Part shown: positions 1-6,990 of the stretch, in pieces | Layout: every line of letters starts with the position of its first letter | Position numbering within the stretch: the first letter of the stretch is position 1 | DNA from: Bryobacterales bacterium | Lineage (GTDB): Bacteria; Acidobacteriota; Terriglobia; Bryobacterales; Bryobacteraceae | Direction: 5' to 3' | Assembly (NCBI GenBank): GCA_016789785.1 | Contig: JAEUQE010000096.1 | Coordinates: forward strand, 1 to 30,167 | DNA length: 30,167 nucleotides | Translations under genes and position numbers: made by a program | Notes under the pieces: model-generated | What the model was told of the DNA's origin: nothing | What the model saw: the letters and a program-made list of their open reading frames with translations, nothing else | The model's database searches: none

Positions 1-1
1 G

Positions 2-1000
2 CGGGAAGCCAGATACCATCGCTGGCAAGCTGCCCATGTGACCGACGTTCCCGAGATCATCGGGACCAGCGCGGCCCTGCAACAAGCGATATCGTTGATT
101 CGGAAGTTGGCGCCAACCGATGCTACGGTCTTGGTTCAGGGGGAATCGGGTACAGGCAAAGAGCTTGCGGCCAGGGCGCTCCATTCACTGAGCCGACGAA
201 GCGGCGGCCCATTCCGTGCGGTGAACGCCGGTGCACTCCCTCCGACGTTGCTCGAAGCTACTCTCTTCGGTTCTCGAAAGGGTAGCTACACCGACTCCAA
301 GGCGGATCAACTGGGGCTGTTTGAAGCCGCGAACGGCGGTACCGTTTTTCTGGACGAGGTCGGCGAAATGACTCCCGACCTTCAAGTCCGCCTCCTCCGC
401 GTACTCCAGGAACGCAAGATCACGCGCATCGGAGAGTTCGAGGAGCGTTCGGTTGACGTGCGAGTAATCGCCGCTACAAACCGTGACCTGCGGGCCGAAG
501 TCGCGGCCAAGCGTTTTCGGGAAGATCTCTTCTACCGGGTGTCCGTCGTAAGGCTCCAGTTGCCGCCCCTGCGGGACCGAATTCCGGATATCGAACCGCT
601 CGCTCGACATATGCTTGACAAGCATGGACAGCGGCTCGGCCGGCAGTTGAAAGGAATCGAGTCTGCGGCTATCGAGAAGCTCCAACATTATCGATGGCCC
701 GGTAACGTTAGGGAACTCGAAAACGTGATTGAGCGGGCCATTGCCTTGTCGGACACCGACCAGATCACAGTCGCCGATATCGAAATCGAGCCACCACCCT
801 CCGACGGCCAGATGGCCATGCAGGAGATCCTCGACCATCCCTTCCGGGAGTCCGAGAGGCTCTTCGAACAGGCCTACTTCCAGCGCCTGTTGAGCCGGAC
901 AGGAAACAACAAGACTAAGGCGGCCGAACTGGCTGGACTGGATCGATCCTCGCTCCATGCGCATCTTCGTAAGATCGGACGGGGTCCGTCCAACGATTGA
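2..1000 (+). CDS. Sigma-54-type AAA+ transcriptional activator, 5' partial
   Basis: AAA+ enhancer-binding-type activator with a Fis-like DNA-binding end. Numbering from a GTG at 38: Walker A GESGTGKE (35-42), Walker B FLDEVGE (104-110), sensor-I ATNRDL, arginine-finger region FREDLFYRVS, the conserved WPGNVRELENVIERA, and a C-terminal helix-turn-helix NNKTKAAELAGLDRSSL. The reading frame stays open upstream to the window edge with no stop, so the GTG is probably internal and an N-terminal sensor domain (FHA, receiver or GAF in relatives) lies outside the window. Oddity: the sigma-54-contacting GAFTGA loop reads GSYTDS (82-87), so activation of sigma-54 polymerase is uncertain. The identity of the domain is secure; the signal and the targets are unknown. 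Confidence 0.93.
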   Translation, partial: REARYHRWQAAHVTDVPEIIGTSAALQQAISLIRKLAPTDATVLVQGESGTGKELAARALHSLSRRSGGPFRAVNAGALPPTLLEATLFGSRKGSYTDSKADQLGLFEAANGGTVFLDEVGEMTPDLQVRLLRVLQERKITRIGEFEERSVDVRVIAATNRDLRAEVAAKRFREDLFYRVSVVRLQLPPLRDRIPDIEPLARHMLDKHGQRLGRQLKGIESAAIEKLQHYRWPGNVRELENVIERAIALSDTDQITVADIEIEPPPSDGQMAMQEILDHPFRESERLFEQAYFQRLLSRTGNNKTKAAELAGLDRSSLHAHLRKIGRGPSND

Positions 1001-1197
1001 ACCGGGCGACCTTTGATGCCTGTGGCCGCCATGCCCCCCCGAGGAGTCCTGCCTCATGACATAGGCTGAGGCCACCAGCGTAGGAAGCGGGAGCCTTGCC
1101 GGGGTTGTGATGGGTGCGCGCGGCAATCTCCAACACTGCGACCAGCGTGCTCACTGCGCCGGCCAAGAGAAAGCCCATGATATTCGTGGAGATCGAG

Positions 1198-1536
1198 TCA
1201 GGCGCCGACGTTGATCAGGGTGCGCGTCTCCGCGCCCGTGGGTGTCAGCCGGATGGTATCTTTCTCCGGGTCCACCTCGACGAGGCGGGTCCGGCGAAGG
1301 TTTTCGAGCGCCACCGAGAACTCCGCCAGAGTGAAGCCTGACCGCCCGTAGACCTCCTGGTTCGGCTGAGGATCGATGGAGAGGAATTGCAGCAGTTCCA
1401 TCGCGCGCGATTCCTTGCGTTTCTCTCCGGCGCTTTCCATGCCGCGGGTCGCGAGCTCCGACTTCCGGGCTTCCTTGGCGCGCCGCATGGTGGCGAGGAA
1501 TGTTCCGAAAGAGTCGGGGCGGAATTCACTCGACAC
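1198..1536 (-). CDS. Small winged-helix-like hypothetical protein (copy 1, intact)
   Basis: 112-residue protein of unrecognised family. A charged N-terminal half (FRPDSFGTFLATMRRAK, then KRKESRAMELLQFL) is followed by a segment that reads like a winged helix: a helix around LAEFSVALENLRRTRLVEV, then a short strand pair ending IRLTPTGAE, as in MarR/PadR-type wings. That fold is my inference from pattern only. The GTG start at 1536 is chosen because AAGGA lies 8 bases upstream and the same spacing precedes the ATG of copy 2 (3629). The start overlaps the end of an upstream frame (GTGTCGAGTGA), which suggests translational coupling to the decayed FGE-like gene before it. A truncated second copy lies near 3.5 kb. 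Confidence 0.6.
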   Translation of the reverse strand: MSSEFRPDSFGTFLATMRRAKEARKSELATRGMESAGEKRKESRAMELLQFLSIDPQPNQEVYGRSGFTLAEFSVALENLRRTRLVEVDPEKDTIRLTPTGAETRTLINVGA

Positions 1537-1552
1537 AAGAACGGTCCTTGTA
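1348..1552. repeat. Direct repeat copy A (small winged-helix gene)
   Basis: About 205 bases that match 3443-3645 in the same orientation at most positions by eye, with a few substitutions and short indels. The shared block begins at GTAGACCTC and ends just past the shared ribosome-binding site (TCCTTGT on the plus strand). It covers most of the small winged-helix gene on the minus strand. The two copies flank both toxin-antitoxin loci. Confidence 0.85.
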
Positions 1553-1571
1553 GTTGCAAGATAGCACACCG

Positions 1572-1838
1572 ATCGGACGGAAGCAGGGGAAGCTTCGGCC
1601 CCACAGAGGATTCGGTGCTACCACGCCGCCCTGCCCGGCTTGTTGTTTGGCGCATCGTAGTACCGAACCGGCGCAGCAACTGACGCGTCCCACGGTCTGG
1701 CCCATGCGGGTCGATAAACTCTCTTCGGTTCGCAACCCACTCCCGCACCTCCCACAAATTCCCGAGCATGTTGTTAAGGCCCAATCGGTTTGCCTGCTTT
1801 GTGGCAACCGGATTTGTCCAACCAACGCCCCTCCGCAC
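1572..1838 (-). pseudogene. Remnant of a formylglycine-generating-enzyme (SUMF1/FGE) domain
   Basis: The minus-strand translation from about 1820 contains NPVATKQANRLGLNNMLGN, followed by LWE and FIDPHGPDRGTRQLLR. This matches the C-terminal half of FGE-sulfatase/SUMF1 domains (pattern PVgxkxpNxxGLxDMxGNvWEW, then DPxGPxxGxxRvlRGG). After LLRR the frame is lost. Continuation is visible one frame over, ending CFRPIG, which resembles the terminal GFRxv of the family. No start codon or N-terminal half is present; the PIN gene begins about 35 bases upstream. I read this as a decayed 3' fragment left after the toxin-antitoxin module landed here. It cannot make an active enzyme. Confidence 0.6.
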
Positions 1839-1873
1839 CGGGGGGGTGGCAGTCTCTCGACTGCTGACCTACC

Positions 1874-2419
1874 TCAGCGGAGCAGTCTGACGCAGTTCGG
1901 CGCGGAGCGCTGGAGCCGGTGGAGAAGGGCGTCAAGCGAGACCTTCCGCGCGGCTGCCTGCGCAGCCAGCTTCTCCGAGAGCAGTTCGTCGTTGAAGTGA
2001 AATTGGTGCACGAGGAAGTCATCCGGAGTCAGGATGTCGAGGTCGTAGGGCTTGGCCGATTCTGGCCGGAAGTGCTTCACATTGTGCGTGATGATGGCGT
2101 GCGCGCCGCAACGCACGGCCGCCGCGAGGACGTGGCGGTCCTTCGGGTCATTCGTCATCGCTCCCGCGAGGCATTCGTAGCCGGTGACGCTGGCATCTTC
2201 AAACGCGGATTCCATGGCGACGATCCGCCGCTCCGCCTGCGCTGGCGTGTAGCCCATTCGCTGCAGCGTTGAGCGAAGCTCGCGCATGATGCCGGCGGAC
2301 CACTTCGGAATGTAGAACGCCGGATCCTCTGCGAGGCGCAGCAGTGTATCGCACAGCGGCATCGGCGCGAGGACGCACGTGTCGAGGACCGCGATGTACT
2401 GGTTACTCTGCGCGATCAT
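1874..2419 (-). CDS. PIN-domain toxin (VapC-like ribonuclease)
   Basis: 181-residue PIN-domain protein, predicted metal-dependent ribonuclease and toxin of a type II module. Visible acidic residues fit the family: D13 in AVLDTCVL, E47 in IMRELRS, and D91/D94 in TNDPKDRHVLAAA, followed by IITHNVKHF, the usual closing strand-helix. A roughly 60-residue C-terminal extension after the PIN core (from about 120) is rich in helix and is not typical of short VapC proteins. The ATG at 2419 overlaps the antitoxin gene by 17 bases, the normal coupling for such pairs. The toxin's RNA target cannot be read from sequence. Confidence 0.88.
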   Translation of the reverse strand: MIAQSNQYIAVLDTCVLAPMPLCDTLLRLAEDPAFYIPKWSAGIMRELRSTLQRMGYTPAQAERRIVAMESAFEDASVTGYECLAGAMTNDPKDRHVLAAAVRCGAHAIITHNVKHFRPESAKPYDLDILTPDDFLVHQFHFNDELLSEKLAAQAAARKVSLDALLHRLQRSAPNCVRLLR

Positions 2420-2867
2420 CCGGCGGCTCCAGATCGTACAGTCCTTCCTCGGCTTCGGCCCGAGTCAGGTCATTGAGGATCTTGTGCCGGTTGGAATCCC
2501 GCTTGGCTTTGTACGCCAGCAGGTCGCGGACATAGATGCGCCGGTGCGTCCCGACCATGTGGTGCGGGATGTCGCCGCGCTCCAGGAGTTTGATCAGGAA
2601 CTGGCGCGAGACGCCGAGCGTCCGCGCGCCCTCCACCGTCGTCAGTTGCGCGTCGTTCTGCACGATGGCGACGGACTGGCCCTCGCACAGGTCCGCGATC
2701 AACTTCACGAGGAATTCGTAGAGCGAGACGGGAAGGTTCTGCGTTTTGCCGTCCGGGCCGACGAGCTTGGCGCGGCTTCTCTGAATCTTCTGATAGAGTT
2801 CCAGCACCTGTCTCTGGTCGGCCTCTGAGATCGCCAGTGGTACTTGGGTCTCTTCGTTGCGAAGCAT
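2403..2867 (-). CDS. Excisionase-type HTH antitoxin of the PIN pair
   Basis: 154-residue DNA-binding protein. Residues 75-124 form an excisionase-like (MerR-related, HTH_17) helix-turn-helix with wing: TTVEGARTLGVSRQFLIKLL, then GDIPHHMVGTHRRIYVRDLL. The N-terminal half is helical. The ATG at 2867 is chosen over an upstream in-frame ATG at 2915 because GGGAGGA sits 6 bases before it and because the promoter and operator occupy 2881-2923. As the first gene of the pair it is the likely antitoxin and autorepressor, binding the TGACCT repeats just upstream; the toxin-binding part would be the other half. Role inferred from gene order and family. Confidence 0.85.
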   Translation of the reverse strand: MLRNEETQVPLAISEADQRQVLELYQKIQRSRAKLVGPDGKTQNLPVSLYEFLVKLIADLCEGQSVAIVQNDAQLTTVEGARTLGVSRQFLIKLLERGDIPHHMVGTHRRIYVRDLLAYKAKRDSNRHKILNDLTRAEAEEGLYDLEPPDDRAE

Positions 2868-2880
2868 GACGGTCCTCCCA

Positions 2881-2923
2881 AGGTCAGTATATGCTTTATC
2901 TGACCTAAATGTCATATCTGACC
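2881..2923 (-). promoter_or_regulatory. Promoter and operator of the PIN/HTH toxin-antitoxin operon
   Basis: AGGTCAG (2881-2887) and CTGACCT (2900-2906) form a perfect 7-base inverted repeat, and a third half-site CTGACC lies at 2918-2923, 18 bases on. On the minus strand the block also contains -35 ATGACA (2915-2910) and -10 TATACT (2891-2886) separated by 18 bases, with one half-site inside the spacer and one touching the -10. This is the layout expected for negative autoregulation by the adjacent HTH antitoxin. Confidence 0.75.
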
Positions 2924-2980
2924 CGACTCTGGGTCCCGCTACGGCTTGCCTGCGCGACCGTGCCCGTGTACCTTGAGGTT

Positions 2981-3199
2981 GTGAGCCCGATCGAGAACAT
3001 CGTCGAGGACTTAAAGTCGCTGCCGCCAGCCCGGCTGGAGGTCGCCGCTGATTTCGTCAACCGGCTCAAGCGGATCAGCGAGGAAGAGCGGCAGGCGGCG
3101 CTTGCCCGCACGTTCGGAAGTCTCTCGCCCGAAGAGGCCGACGAACTGGAGCGGGTGATCGAAGAAGGTTGCGAGCAGATCAACGAGCACGGCTGGTAG
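2981..3199 (+). CDS. VapB-like antitoxin, toxin partner broken
   Basis: Short acidic/helical protein (72 residues from GTG 2981). The core ARLEVAADFVNRLKRISEEE, then TFGSLSPEEADELERVIEE and a C-terminal GCEQINEHG, resembles small antitoxins paired with VapC PIN toxins. The start is uncertain: GTG 2981 has GAGG just upstream but very close; GTG 2966 and ATG 2909 are also in frame, and ATG 2909 lies inside the neighbouring operator. The next bases encode a PIN toxin that is interrupted, so this antitoxin is probably an orphan. It is divergent from the PIN/HTH pair. Confidence 0.65.
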   Translation: MSPIENIVEDLKSLPPARLEVAADFVNRLKRISEEERQAALARTFGSLSPEEADELERVIEEGCEQINEHGW

Positions 3200-3200
3200 T

Positions 3201-3442
3201 GTCCTGCTGGACACCACCGTCGTGGTTGATTACTTCCGCGGCGACCAAGCGCGCTTTCCCCAGTTTGCAGAATCCAGGATGTAGGTGCCGTGGGTGGTCC
3301 TTGGTGAACTTCACTTCGGAGCACAGCGAGCCCAACGGCCGCGGCAGCAATTGGCAAACATCCGGGATTTGCTTACGTTCGCGCGGCCAGATCAAGGCTG
3401 AGCTGGCCGGATTGGGTGAGCCCATTCCGGACAACGATCTCT
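3201..3442 (+). pseudogene. Broken VapC-type PIN toxin
   Basis: The frame from 3201 reads SVLLDTTVVVDYFRGDQARF, a typical VapC N-terminus (catalytic D in LLDTT). It then meets an in-frame TAG (after GCAGAATCCAGGATG, near 3285) and continues VPWVVLGELHFGAQRA with the second conserved Glu, to LLTFARPDQG and a TGA. One frame over, IKAELAGLGEPIPDNDL (about 3391-3441) is the conserved VapC part carrying the PDND catalytic Asp. Homology stops abruptly at about 3442, where the copy-2 repeat begins. No start codon is visible either. So there is one stop, one frameshift or deletion, and a lost 3' end. Confidence 0.8.
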
Positions 3443-3629
3443 GTAGACCTCGTGGTTCGGCTGAGCGTCGATGGTGAGAAATTGCAGAAGTTCCAAGGTG
3501 CGCGATTCCTTTCGTTTCTCTCGGATGCTTTCCATGCCACACGTGGCAAACTCCGACTGCCGCGCCTTGGCGCGCCGCATGGTGGCGAGGAATGTTCCGA
3601 AAGAGCCGGGGCGGAATTCACTCGACATA
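3392..3629 (-). pseudogene. Small winged-helix-like gene, copy 2, 3'-truncated
   Basis: ATG 3629, preceded by AAGGA at the same spacing as copy 1. The product begins SSEFRPGSFGTFLATMRRAK and follows copy 1 to ELLQFLTIDAQPNHEVY. After that point it runs into unrelated sequence (RDRCPEWAHPIRPAQP) and stops, exactly where DNA similarity to copy 1 ends (3443) and the vapC remnant on the other strand begins. The whole winged-helix half of copy 1 is missing. Like copy 1, its start overlaps the stop of an upstream frame (ATGTCGAGTGA). Confidence 0.7.
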
Positions 3630-3645
3630 GGAACAGTCCTTGTCG
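3443..3645. repeat. Direct repeat copy B (truncated winged-helix gene)
   Basis: Matches 1348-1552 in the same orientation, starting at the shared GTAGACCTC. The left edge coincides with the end of the vapC remnant, so it marks a recombination junction. The right edge lies just beyond the ribosome-binding site of the small gene. Confidence 0.85.
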
Positions 3646-3833
3646 TCGATGGTGACCACCCGTTCGTTCCCGGTGAGCCGTTCTCGAATGAGCCAAGGCC
3701 GCGCGGCGAGTTCGCCGTAGGTGCGGGAGTCGAGCAGGTCGTAGTAGAACGTCTGGCGAGGGCCGAAGAGGAAGTGGGATTTGAGTACGACTCTACCGGC
3801 AAGTGGAAGGATCCGCGTGACTTGCCCGATCAT
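3618..3833 (-). CDS. Hypothetical 71-residue protein or fragment upstream of copy 2
   Basis: Open frame of 71 residues (includes FLFGPRQTFYYDLLDSRTYG and ends DDKDCSYVE). Family not recognised. Its stop overlaps the ATG of copy 2, and the last residues echo the frame preceding copy 1 (YKDRSCVE), so the arrangement of an upstream gene coupled to the small winged-helix gene recurs. No ribosome-binding site is seen before the ATG, so it may be the 3' end of a longer gene that has been cut off. Weakly supported. Confidence 0.35.
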   Translation of the reverse strand: MIGQVTRILPLAGRVVLKSHFLFGPRQTFYYDLLDSRTYGELAARPWLIRERLTGNERVVTIDDKDCSYVE

Positions 3834-3934
3834 GTATCGAGCATGCCGAAGTGTCGAAAATTCCGCAAGAGTGCTGCTGATACGGTTTGAGTGGACGGGA
3901 GCGGTTCCGCTCGCCGTGCTACCATCAGACTCCG

Positions 3935-4486
3935 ATGATCGCCTACATCTTCTGGCATGTGCCTCGCGCCGGCGTCGATGACGCCATCTACACGGCCCGT
4001 CTCGCCCGATTCCAGGAAGAGTTGGAGCAGGCCGGACCGAACGTCACCGGCCTGTCCGCGGAACCGGCCTCCTTCCGCCTGGATGACGTGGCTTGGATCG
4101 CCGCCGGGCGCAGTGTGTATCTCGATCTCTACGTGATGGACGGCACGGCGCAAATGGAGATCCTGAACACGGCCGCGGTATCCGGAGATTGCAAGCTCCC
4201 GCACGATGCGGTTGCGGAATTGTATGGCAAAGGCGCGGGCTCGCTCTATCAGATCCGCGCCGGCGCCATCCCTGCCAATCCACAGCATTCTTACTGGTTC
4301 GCGAAGCCCTCGGGAATGACTTACGCGGAGCTGGATCAACTCCTGGCGCCACTACTGACAGACGCGGCGCTGCTGAGGCGAATGATGGTGCTGGGGCCGT
4401 CGCCCGAATTCTGTATCCTGTCTTCCGCGGCGATCGTCCTTCCGGCGGCCATCTCGCATGAGGATCGCCCGCTCACGGCAGTATAG
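3935..4486 (+). CDS. Hypothetical protein, 183 residues
   Basis: Soluble-looking protein with no signal peptide (starts MIAYIFWHVPRAGVDDAIY). Ends in a motif-rich part: HSYWFAKPSGMTYAELDQLL, then RRMMVLGPSPEFCIL. I do not recognise a named family. The composition, the codon pattern and the absence of stops over 550 bases on this strand support a real gene. ATG 3935 is preferred to the in-frame ATG 3887 because the extra N-terminus is unlike protein; no clear ribosome-binding site is visible. It is convergent with the tlpA-like gene and divergent from the accessory patch. Confidence 0.6.
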   Translation: MIAYIFWHVPRAGVDDAIYTARLARFQEELEQAGPNVTGLSAEPASFRLDDVAWIAAGRSVYLDLYVMDGTAQMEILNTAAVSGDCKLPHDAVAELYGKGAGSLYQIRAGAIPANPQHSYWFAKPSGMTYAELDQLLAPLLTDAALLRRMMVLGPSPEFCILSSAAIVLPAAISHEDRPLTAV

Positions 4487-4522
4487 AATCCGCCACTCAC
4501 GGACGGCGCGCAACTTCGGTTC

Positions 4523-5842
4523 TTACTGAGCCAGCGTCTCGCGGATCCGCTCGGTGAGCATCTCCACAAAACGGTCCGGCACGAAGCCGTTCATGCGCGC
4601 CGCCATGCCGCCGTTCTTATCGAAGATCATCGTAGTGGGAATCGACGATACCTTCAGCAACTGCGACAGGCCATCCTCGAAATAGACGGCCTTATTCCAC
4701 TTCTGTTCCTGGAGGAAAGGCTTCACGGAATCCCGATTCTCATCCGTGTTGATACCGAGGAACACCACATCTTCCCTGCCCTTGAAGGTCTCCTTGACAC
4801 GTTCATACATCGGGTATTGCACGCGGCAGGGACCGCACCAGGTTGCCCAGAAATCGAGCACCACCACTTTACCGCGAAGGGTCTTCAAGTCGAGCCGCTC
4901 GCCATTCACACCGGTCAGCGTGTACTGCATTGCTTCGGTGAGGTTGGCATTGGGGTCCACCTCGCGCATCCGTGTACGGCGCTGTTCCTGGACCACCATG
5001 GCGCGATCGTAAGCGGCGAGCATCATGTCGCCCATGCCCTTCTCAGCGCCGTGAACTTTGCGATACCACTCGCCCATCTCCTTGCGAATCGCCACGCGGT
5101 CCTCGTCGGTGACGCGCGGATCCGGAAAAGCAAACGCATCGGCCAGAAACGGCAGCGCCGCCGCGGGCTGGTTGTCACGAATCAGCCACTTCGCCGCTTC
5201 GCGCGCCGGTTCGGCCGACGCATAGATCTCAAAGCTCTTTCGCGCCAGCGCGACGGCATCGGCGAAGTTGCCCAGGTTGCCCTGCGCGCGAGCCTGAAAC
5301 GTCAGCGCCCGCGAGATCCCGCGGTCCAGATCCTCCCGCATGCGGGCATCCATGCGGCCGCTCGCCGGCTTTTCTTTCTCCAGATCGCGCATGCCTTGCT
5401 CGAACTGCCGCGCGAACTTGAGCCCCTTCTCGTTGCTTGGCTTATCCGTGGCCGTTGTAAGCAGCCGTGTTACCCGCTCCAGTACGAGTAAGTCACCCGG
5501 CTCCTCAGTCAGATATTTTTCACCGTATTTCAGAATGCGCGCGTTGTCCCTGGCATCAATCGAAGCCTTCGTCAACGCACGCTCGATCTCCCAGCGGCGC
5601 TTACTGTCCGGATACTTGGCCAGATGCCGCTCAAGCGCACGAATCAGTTCTAGAGGGCTCGTCCCGGCCTCACCCATTCCACGGCGCAGGTCCTCTTCTT
5701 CGCTGCTCTGCGCATCTGCTTTGCCCGGTGCATCCGGCTTCGGCGCGGGCTTGGGTTTTGGGGCCTGTTGCGCCGCCGCCGCCAGGACCACGAAAAGGGC
5801 AATTGCCACGCCCGACGGGGCTGCGGGAAGGTATCGCTTCAT
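4523..5842 (-). CDS. Secreted TlpA-like thiol-disulfide oxidoreductase with helical N-terminal region
   Basis: 439 residues. A signal peptide (hydrophobic VAIALFVVLAAAAQQ) is followed by a Pro/Lys-rich linker, a long helical, TPR-like region (about 60-290), and a C-terminal TlpA/ResA-type thioredoxin domain. Active site WCGPC is at 335-339 (VVLDFWATWCGPC), the cis-Pro is in SSIPTTMIFD, and INTDEN is a typical AhpC/TSA-like strand. Predicted to act in the periplasm as a reductant or in thiol quality control. Its ATG follows the upstream gene's stop with no gap (TAGATG), so it is the last gene of the yebC-ruvC operon. The substrate is unknown. Confidence 0.9.
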   Translation of the reverse strand: MKRYLPAAPSGVAIALFVVLAAAAQQAPKPKPAPKPDAPGKADAQSSEEEDLRRGMGEAGTSPLELIRALERHLAKYPDSKRRWEIERALTKASIDARDNARILKYGEKYLTEEPGDLLVLERVTRLLTTATDKPSNEKGLKFARQFEQGMRDLEKEKPASGRMDARMREDLDRGISRALTFQARAQGNLGNFADAVALARKSFEIYASAEPAREAAKWLIRDNQPAAALPFLADAFAFPDPRVTDEDRVAIRKEMGEWYRKVHGAEKGMGDMMLAAYDRAMVVQEQRRTRMREVDPNANLTEAMQYTLTGVNGERLDLKTLRGKVVVLDFWATWCGPCRVQYPMYERVKETFKGREDVVFLGINTDENRDSVKPFLQEQKWNKAVYFEDGLSQLLKVSSIPTTMIFDKNGGMAARMNGFVPDRFVEMLTERIRETLAQ

Positions 5843-6481
5843 CTATTCCGCTTTCGGCTTTGCGGCCCGGATTGCCTCAGCCAGACCGGCTGCGCGTTCC
5901 CGGGCCATGTTGAGGTAGCTCTCATTCTTGGCCACACGGTCCAGCATTGGCAGATACTGCTCCAGCCCGACCAGCCGCTTGCGGTCGAACAGCGATTCCA
6001 GTTGCAGCAGCACTTTGTTCACGCCCAGTTTGTCGAACCGCGCGGTGCGTTCGAGCGCGGCGCGCATGAAGGCGCTCTCAGTCAGGCGTTCGAACCAGTC
6101 ATGGAGCAGTTTGCCATCCTCGTCCATCGTGAAATTGAACTTCACCTCTCCGGACGGATTATGGTTCTCCATTTTGAAAGTTTTTTCGCCCATTTTGGCG
6201 ACTTTCAAGCCGGATTCCAGCGGCCGCCGGAACCAGTCCAGCTTTTCCGCCAGCCCGAACATCTCATTCACTTCTTCGGCGCTGAGCTTGCTCAGATACG
6301 GATCGTTGTCATCGGCGGCCTCGCGGTATTCCACGCGTCCGCTCTTATCCACGGTGATCTGCACGAACGCCGGCGTGGACCCTGGAAAACTCTTGGAGTA
6401 GAAGATACGCGCCGGCAGGTCGGCGCCCCAGGCACCGGAGCCAAGAACCAGCATTGCAACCAGCAGCGAACCGAGCTTCAT
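5843..6481 (-). CDS. Hypothetical secreted protein between ruvC and tlpA-like gene
   Basis: 212 residues. A signal peptide ([20 protein letters not shown]) precedes a mature part with [20 protein letters not shown], an all-beta-looking start, then [20 protein letters not shown] and a helical C-terminus. No named family recognised. The ATG at 6481 is preceded by GGAGG and overlaps the ruvC stop by 4 bases (ATGA), so translation is coupled. The next gene starts immediately after its stop. The shared operon and export signal suggest it works with the TlpA-like protein in the envelope; that is inference. Confidence 0.82.
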   Translation of the reverse strand: MKLGSLLVAMLVLGSGAWGADLPARIFYSKSFPGSTPAFVQITVDKSGRVEYREAADDNDPYLSKLSAEEVNEMFGLAEKLDWFRRPLESGLKVAKMGEKTFKMENHNPSGEVKFNFTMDEDGKLLHDWFERLTESAFMRAALERTARFDKLGVNKVLLQLESLFDRKRLVGLEQYLPMLDRVAKNESYLNMARERAAGLAEAIRAAKPKAE

Positions 6482-6975
6482 CGGCAAACCTCCACCAATC
6501 TCCGGTTGGCGGTATGGTTCGCATGGCAGATCGCCACGGCCACCGCGTCCGAAGCGTCCTCGGAACGGATGATCTCGGGCAGCCGCAGGATCGACTGCAC
6601 CATGAATTGAACTTGTTTCTTCTCCGCGCGGCCGTAGCCGACTACGCTGGTCTTCACTTCCAGCGGTGAGTACTCGCCCACCGGCAATCCGGCCTGCGCC
6701 AGCGTATAGAGCGTCACTCCGCGCACGTGCGACAGCACCAGGGCCGACTTCACGTTCACCGCGTAGAACACCTCTTCCACCGCGGCGCACTCTGGGGAAT
6801 GCTCCTCAATCACGCCCCGCAGACCGTTTCCGATTTCCATCAGCCGCTCGCTGAGAGCATCGCGCGGATTTGTGCAAATCACTCCGGATGCGATCAGACG
6901 GTGGTCGCGGCCGTCGGAATCGATCACTCCGAAGCCCGTCGTCCCGGTACCGCAATCGACTCCCAGAATCCGCAT
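6478..6975 (-). CDS. ruvC: Holliday junction resolvase RuvC
   Basis: 165 residues, normal length. RuvC dimers cut four-way junctions made in recombination, together with RuvAB. All four acidic catalytic residues of the RNase H-like fold are visible: D7 in [11 protein letters not shown]67 in [10 protein letters not shown], and D140 and D143 in [11 protein letters not shown]. The Lys-rich [12 protein letters not shown] segment is also typical. It sits 15 bases after yebC, the same neighbour seen in many bacteria, but ruvA and ruvB are not in the window. Confidence 0.97.
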   Translation of the reverse strand: MRILGVDCGTGTTGFGVIDSDGRDHRLIASGVICTNPRDALSERLMEIGNGLRGVIEEHSPECAAVEEVFYAVNVKSALVLSHVRGVTLYTLAQAGLPVGEYSPLEVKTSVVGYGRAEKKQVQFMVQSILRLPEIIRSEDASDAVAVAICHANHTANRRLVEVCR

Positions 6976-6990
6976 TGGAGACAGCGCCGG

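Noticed and set aside
915..1178. 87-codon minus-strand frame starting with a hydrophobic stretch
   Set aside because: It begins 21 bases after the small winged-helix gene and starts MGFLLAGAVSTLVAVLEIAA, but has no ribosome-binding site and runs into the antisense of the AAA+ gene; too weak to call.
3373..3442. Minus-strand continuation of copy 2 in another frame (IVVRNGLTQSGQLSLDLAAR)
   Set aside because: It looks loosely like the winged-helix half of copy 1, but the same bases encode a much better VapC match on the plus strand and DNA similarity to copy 1 stops at 3443.
3830..4339. 169-codon minus-strand frame
   Set aside because: Antisense of the hypothetical gene at 3935-4486; no ribosome-binding site or motif.
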